From contig BCKT01000013.1 of NCBI GenBank assembly GCA_003116875.1, forward strand, positions 558,001-622,000: 64,000 nucleotides of DNA, given 5' to 3'. Made by a program: the position numbers and the translations under genes. The number at the start of each line of letters is the position of its first letter. Within the stretch, counting starts at the first letter, position 1. Of this stretch, positions 58,888 to 64,000 are shown piece by piece. The notes beneath the pieces were generated by a model. It made no database searches, was not told the origin of the DNA, and saw nothing but the letters and a program-made list of their open reading frames with translations. Source of the stretch: Takashimella koratensis. Lineage: Eukaryota; Basidiomycota; Tremellomycetes; Trichosporonales; Tetragoniomycetaceae.

Positions 58888-59379
58888 GGCTGGTGTTGTA
58901 TTTGAGACGATCCAGAATTTTGGGAAGCGGCAAAGGGGGCGAATAGTCGATGAAGTGAGAGTTGTAAAAACCCCTTCTACTGTACCCGTATCTCAATGTT
59001 CCAGTCCGACAGCTTTGCTACGCTCTGGGCTCTTTGTTCGTACTGTGTGGCAGATTCGTCTTGAAAGGATGAACAAGTTGGCAAAGTTGCGAAGGCGGTG
59101 GAGCCGAGGGGCAGACTTTCCATGTCAAATTTGCATCACCCAACAATCCTTTCACACAACCCTCCAACGGCAAATCAAAGCGTCATCCTCACGTTGCCCA
59201 TGAACCTCCCACTTCAGCTAATTCTCTACCGGCACTGTTTCCGGGTACACCTTAGACTTATATAAGATTCAGTCCTCAATTGGTTCAAATAGACCTGATT
59301 CGTCGCTGTGTAATACATGGATAGCTGTTGTCAGCTAAGGTCTCCGCAAAGGATGGTGAATGGATTCCAAAATGGGCTC
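58888..59379. other. Intergenic in array 2
   Basis: About 0.5 kb; holds CTTATATAAG (about 59256-59265), which as a perfect palindrome contains TATATAAG on both strands. No gene. Confidence 0.4.
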
Positions 59380-60042
59380 TCACCTGTCACCTGACAAGTC
59401 GTAGCCGCCGTATTTTTCGTAGTTGGCGAATTCATGAAGAGTGTCGATAGACATCACGTGGAAGTCGAGAGCGTGGATGTTCATGTCTTTATCCATAAAG
59501 CGTTTTGTGGAGAGAGCAACTATGGGCGGACCTTCAAAGAATACGATGTTCGAGTCTGTGACCTGTCTGAGTACATTCCAGTCTGTCCCCACCGCCTCAA
59601 GACATGTCTCACAAAAATGATCGAAGCCGGGACCGGTCAATATCTTGGCAGAGTTGGAGAGTACGCAGGAGAGTTGCTCGACCACGCACCACCTGTCTTT
59701 ATTGTCTTTCTGCGAGGGACGTGGGGCGAGCAGCGGCCTGCAGTCTGACCAGGTGAATATGGTTGGAATACCATTGGAATCAAATCCTGACGGTGTTGCA
59801 CCCTTCAAGACAAAAGTGTCATGTGAAGCGTTGCCATCAATGTTACCGACCGACTGAAGAGCGAAGACTTTGTCTTTCGGATCGCTGGTGCTAGTACCTT
59901 GAAGGAGATAAGTCCATTGCCCTAGTCCCCCGCGGTGGGGAGTCGAGTGTATGGAAAGGTGCATCAGCGAAGCGGTATGAAAGCCATATTTTTGCGGTGC
60001 TCCATAGTCGGCAAGCACTGTAGAAAGCTCTTGGGAAGCCAT
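59380..60042 (-). CDS. Array-2 family member 15, intact, function unknown
   Basis: Single exon, 220 residues, a good reference for array 2. Motifs in order: DYGAPQKYGFHTASLMHLSI (12-31), WTYLLQGT (43-50), HDTFVLKGATP (74-84), TIFTWSDCRPLLAPRPS (94-110), RWCVVEQLSCVL (117-128), CETCLEAVGTDW (144-155), FHVMSIDTLHEF (194-205). Cys144 and Cys147 could form half of a metal site or a disulphide. The start MASQEL agrees with member 11. Function unknown; the pattern of short hydrophobic strands suggests a beta-rich soluble fold. Confidence 0.75.
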   Translation of the reverse strand: MASQELSTVLADYGAPQKYGFHTASLMHLSIHSTPHRGGLGQWTYLLQGTSTSDPKDKVFALQSVGNIDGNASHDTFVLKGATPSGFDSNGIPTIFTWSDCRPLLAPRPSQKDNKDRWCVVEQLSCVLSNSAKILTGPGFDHFCETCLEAVGTDWNVLRQVTDSNIVFFEGPPIVALSTKRFMDKDMNIHALDFHVMSIDTLHEFANYEKYGGYDLSGDR

Positions 60043-60535
60043 TGCGTGGAATGTGCAAAGTCGAGTCGTCGAAGACTGATAATATAGAGAAAAGGCAAGT
60101 TGGGCGTAGGGTAGTGCAGTATGAAACTCGTGATATAGGTCGAAAGCTTAGGTCTCTTTTTTCTGTCTTGCGTACGCCTTGCTGGGGTGGTTGAGTAGAG
60201 TTGTTCGCACCCGTATTTGTATCCGAACTGTTCAGACTGAGCCTGAAAGGAATGGCGAAAGTCCAGATCATGTCTGCGGCGGAGCGGAGCGTGACACAAT
60301 GCAGTCACATCCTTTCAAAGTCACAGCATGCCTGCGTTGCCCATTTCCATTCCTTTAAGATCAAAAACTGCGATACAAACAAATCCTCTTCACGTTAGGC
60401 GCAAAACCCACAGCTCCTGCCGCAGCTGTCGTCTTGCCTCCCCTGCTGATTCAGCCTCACCCTCCTGCCACCCTTTCCATTCCAATTGGCCATTCATCAA
60501 CGGCCAACGAACACCCCGTCTAGTCTGCAGCTTGG
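60043..60535. other. Intergenic between array 2 and the GDPD gene
   Basis: Promoter side of member 15 and 3' flank of the phosphodiesterase gene; no gene seen. Confidence 0.4.
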
Positions 60536-62274
60536 TCAGGCGGCGGTAGCGGCCTTGGACCCCGTCCACTCGGAAAGGTCAGGGAGGACAAGCGGGCCGG
60601 GCTGGTAGCACTGCTTCTCGAGCATGGTGATTTGGTATCGGCCGAAGTAGACCTAAGCGGGACGTGCGTATCAGCGGGTGAGTTTTCTTGAATTCAAGCG
60701 TGGGTAGATAAGCTTACGTGGACCGGGGTGTAGTACTTCCAGTTGGCCCATGAGAAGGTATAGTGAGAGAGACCGGGGAGGTAGAGCTTGCTCGGGTCCT
60801 CGAGGACCTAATTGATCCTGTCAGCGAAACACGCTTATTGCTCGTTTGCGCGACTGGTCTGTATTGCAACTCACCTCCTTCCTGACATCCATGAAGGCGG
60901 CCACCTTGTCTGTCAAGATTGCCTTGACCCCCCACCCGAGCGCGACCTTCATCTCACTCGGGTCGTTGACTGTCCAGACGCAGACTTCTTTCCCGGCCTC
61001 TCGAGCCTGTCGGAAGAACGCCTGCCCATCGGCCGTGACGAGCGCCGGGAACGCCATGGAGAATCCGTCGCATGCGTCCCAGAAGTACTTGCGGGCGAGG
61101 GAGGTGTTCGCGCCGATGTGGTATCGCTTGAGCAAGGGGAGGTGGGTGAATGCGGATTTGAGGAAAAGAGGGTGCCAGAGACCGAGGATGAGACGAGGGG
61201 CGAGGGAAGTCTCCCAGCCTGGGTACTGCCTAGGAGGAGGGTTAGTGAGGGATTGACATGACAAGGTAGGAGATGAGCTTGTGAGAAGAGGAAGAGAAAG
61301 AGACGTACTTGATGATGCGGGCCATCTCGGGCTAAGAAGGGGACCAAGGTAAGCATACACAAAGCAAAAGCTGGTGACTCCGCAAGCCTGAAAACGTCAC
61401 TAGTCACTCACGAACATCTTCTCCGGGTCGTTCTGGATCTTGCAGTCGATCTGGCTCACGTCAGCTCTCGACCCAAAAACCTATCGATTGCGAACGCAGA
61501 ACCTACGTTCAAGAAGACGTGCATGTTCTCGGGCTGCGCAGGGTGGGTGGTCGTCAGCAAAACCATGTCAAACCTTCTGAATCCAAATGCGAGAGACCAA
61601 GAGACTTACCTCCATGAGGAGCGCGATGAGCTCGTCGAAGCGAGGAATAGGCTGGACGGGCTCTTTCTTCGTCCTCACGTTCCTGGTCCGATAAGAAGCG
61701 CCATCAATCAAGGAAAGCGATTACGACGTCAGTCTCGTATCTCCAGAGTCCAAAGGTAGGCTAGGCAGTCAAGGAAGCGACAGGCAGTCGACTACTCATG
61801 TGTTCTCGTGTTGGAAGGATGAAGAGTCGCAGAGGGTACGTACTCGATAACTCCCGTCCAGGGCTGTTCACGGATCAGACCGGTACCGGTGGTCGTGCGG
61901 TCCAGCGTCGGGTCATGGAACATGACCACCACGCCGTCCGAGGTCGCGTGGACGTCTGTAAAGGGATGGGTCCCCAGATCAGGATGAGATTCAAGTCAAA
62001 GGCAGAGAGGTAGAAGCTTGTCTTTAACTTGAGGAGGAGCGGTCAAGGCAAAGGACGAGGTTACTAACCGCTCTCAATCCCTTGCGCGCCCTCGACGATG
62101 GCAGCTCGGAAACTCGCCAGCCTAATCGAATCAGTATCTCCTCTCCTTCCTTCTATCTCATACACCTCTCTCACCATTCCGAACAAGCACTCACGTGTTC
62201 TCCGGGAGGTGTGCCGACGCTCCTCGGTGTCCCCAACACTCGACGTCTTTCACCTCTCGTCCAAGTTTAGCCAT
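60536..62274 (-). CDS. Glycerophosphodiester phosphodiesterase
   Basis: Ten exons: 62274-62195, 62121-62069, 61955-61844, 61682-61610, 61534-61508, 61450-61412, 61331-61309, 61229-60875, 60807-60718, 60652-60536; 322 residues. GDPD signatures are complete: CWGHRGASAHLPENT (first catalytic His and the E of PENT), IESDVHATSDGVVVMFHDPT (Glu, Asp and second His), MHVFLNIDCKIQ, and CVWTVNDPSEMKVALGWGV with the TDKV end. No signal peptide. It hydrolyses glycerophosphodiesters such as glycerophosphocholine to glycerol-3-phosphate and the alcohol, probably in the cytosol; the same fold is in yeast Pgc1, which degrades phosphatidylglycerol, so lipid substrates are possible. The C-terminal ~70 residues after the barrel contain FSWANWKYYTPVHVYFGRY. 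Confidence 0.92.
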
Positions 62275-62579
62275 GGCAACGAAACTGACAGTGCGGTGGT
62301 TTGTGTTGCTAGACGTGGGATGGGCAAAGTGATAGAGAGCAATGCCGAGCAGCGGCGAGAATCTGAATATGGTGTGCGGGTTCAGGTAGTGAGGTAGATG
62401 AACCTGTGTTGACGATGAGAGAGGAGGTTGGGTTCGGTGGTAATTTTAGCAACATGGCAACAAACGTGCTAGGCGGACTACTAGGCCGAGGTCGGAACCG
62501 GATCACCGAGGTAACTCCTTATCTAATCCCCGCAGACGTACGTCTACCTGTGCATCTGCATAAACTCAGCTACTTGGTC
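62275..62579. other. Intergenic between APC4-like stop and GDPD start
   Basis: About 0.3 kb, GDPD promoter on the - strand; nothing recognised. Confidence 0.4.
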
Positions 62580-63992
62580 CTACTCCATCTCAACGTCCTC
62601 TTCACCTCCCTCGCCATCGCCCTCACCCTCACCCTCACCGTCCCCTTCCTCTTCCTCTTCCTCATCCTCGTCCTCGTCCATATCAAACACTTCCACCCCC
62701 GTTCCGTCGCCCATGGAGACACACCCGACCCTGCGCCCTTTCCGTCCGTTCAACGCGATCAATACGGGGTCGTCTCTTCGACTTCCTCCGCTTCCCGGCT
62801 CGAGTCGACGTGATCGGGTAATGGGCAGTGTGCTCGACTAGGTGAAGACATGTATCAGCTTTATACATCAATTTTTGAGATTTCACCTCACTGGCTGCGT
62901 GCACGACGCCAAACTCTCTAGACTCCTTGGCTTGAGCAAATCGACCAACGCGTTATACTCCACAGTGACCAAACACCTAATTTCTCCTTCCATCCCATCA
63001 TCTCCACCCGACTGCTGTACCACCAAGGCCAGCTCGGTGTCGTCGAAGAATTGCAGGGCTTTACAGGTGATAGCGGGTTCGGCGTCGCTGAGAGCGAAGA
63101 CGGCGGCTGAGATCGATTCGGATTCCAGTGAGCGACGAGCGAGCAGGACACCTGGAGATCAGGGTCAGCGGATTCCTCGTAGTCCAAGTACTGTTTATCG
63201 CAGACCTTACCTGTCTCTTCGGATACAGAGGCGAGCCATGTATCCTGCAGGTCCACTCGTCAGTGATCAACCTCACAACGCATCTCAATCCCCTTTCCAC
63301 ACTTACCCCACCGACGACCCGTGTCGAGCCCTCTGCCGCGAGCTGGCTCCAAACCCCTTCAGCCGCATGCACCTCTTTCACCTCCTGATGCGTTCCCCCT
63401 CTCCCTCCCAGTGCGCCTTTCACGACCTCTGCGCACGCCTTTATCAACGAATTATTCCACAACTTTGGCTCTACACCTCTCTCCCTTCTATCCACTTCCC
63501 CATCCTCGTCTCCTTTCCTCTCCACCGTATCTGGTGAATCCGGCACTCCGTCATCATCCTCGTCTTCCGGGTTCGAGAAGACCCGGCTGGGGGTATCGGG
63601 TACTATTGAGACCATATTCGACGAAGTTGTGGATACGTCTTGTGGGTTTGGAGTAGGGTAGATAAACCCCTCTCCACCTCGGGGAACTGCGAGTCGTTCA
63701 AGCGAGTCGCGCAGGACCGTGTCGAGAGACTGAGACGGGCCCGAGGTGGAGCTCGAGGTGATATGGGAGTCAAGAACGGGTTCGGGGAGGTACTCGATCA
63801 CCGAGCCAAGGAGGGACGGGAAGTGGCGAAGGAAGGTTGAGTGAATGAACCCGTGTTGGAGAAACGCCCAGGCATGCTTTAGGTCATATGTCGCAAGGGT
63901 TACATGTTCCGAGTTGGTATCGGTAATCATTGCGCTCCGTGCGATTTCTGCGACACGTAGCGCGCGAGAGAGTAAAGTAGTAGTCAGCATTG
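62580..63992 (-). CDS. APC4: Probable anaphase-promoting complex subunit 4, C-terminal part (5' end outside window)
   Basis: Exons 63992-63307, 63244-63211, 63151-62892 and 62837-62580, in phase. An acceptor CAG at 63995-63993 suggests that more exons lie beyond the window edge, so the first Met at 63990 is probably not the start. About 345 residues are visible. Features: LLSRALRVAEIARSAM, HAWAFLQHGFIHSTFLRHF, an acidic disordered stretch (NPEDEDDDGVPDSPD), a beta-rich part (ITCKALQFFDDTELALVV, IRCLVTVEYNALVDLL), and the end ALNGRKGRRVGCVSMG followed by VEVFDMDEDEDEEEEEE and a Gly/Glu tail. An NGRKG..V..VFDMD-acidic ending is what I recall for fungal Apc4, a scaffold subunit of the APC/C ubiquitin ligase. 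It could be another WD-repeat protein. Confidence 0.55.
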
Positions 63993-64000
63993 CTGTTACG

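Overview
The window is nuclear DNA of a basidiomycete fungus. Its conserved genes are cut by many short introns (about 40-160 bases, GT..AG, often with a CTGAC or CTAAC branch site). It carries fungal mitochondrial ribosomal proteins (mL60, uS11m), a vigilin/Scp160 homologue, a Thi6-type fused thiamine enzyme and Ku70. I cannot name the genus; a yeast-like Tremellomycete or Pucciniomycotina species would fit. There are two assembly gaps (14925-14969 and 38075-38182) and one ambiguous base (18856). No tRNA, rRNA or CRISPR array was found.

Layout. 1-25 kb holds mostly conserved or long single genes: a GPI-anchored Kre9/Knh1-like wall protein, vigilin, a LigB-type ring-opening dioxygenase, a 1,076-residue probably lipid-anchored protein, mL60, a membrane RING-H2 ligase, a 924-residue low-complexity protein and uS11m. 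A gene-poor, pyrimidine-rich stretch lies at 14-17 kb. 36.7-50.9 kb is a second conserved block of six genes: a multi-pass membrane protein, UBC9, a phytanoyl-CoA-dioxygenase-like enzyme, THI6, PFK-2/FBPase-2 and KU70. 60.5-64 kb holds a glycerophosphodiester phosphodiesterase and the 3' part of a probable APC4 gene.

The remaining ~20 kb is the unusual part. Two tandem arrays of short intronless genes flank the six-gene block. Array 1 (25.6-36.6 kb) has eight members, all on the + strand. Array 2 (51.2-60.0 kb) has seven members, all on the - strand, so the arrays face each other. Members share an N-terminal helix-like motif, a central strand-turn-strand motif and, in subsets, C-terminal motifs. 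I recognise no known family. Several have a TATATAAG-type TATA box 90-180 bases upstream. Eight of the fifteen are broken by frameshifts or in-frame stops, while the 61 exons of the intervening conserved genes all join without a frame error. I read this as a lineage-specific, fast-evolving family in birth-and-death turnover. Its function is unknown.

Exon coordinates were derived by hand from splice consensus, reading frame and family knowledge; phases were checked for every multi-exon gene.
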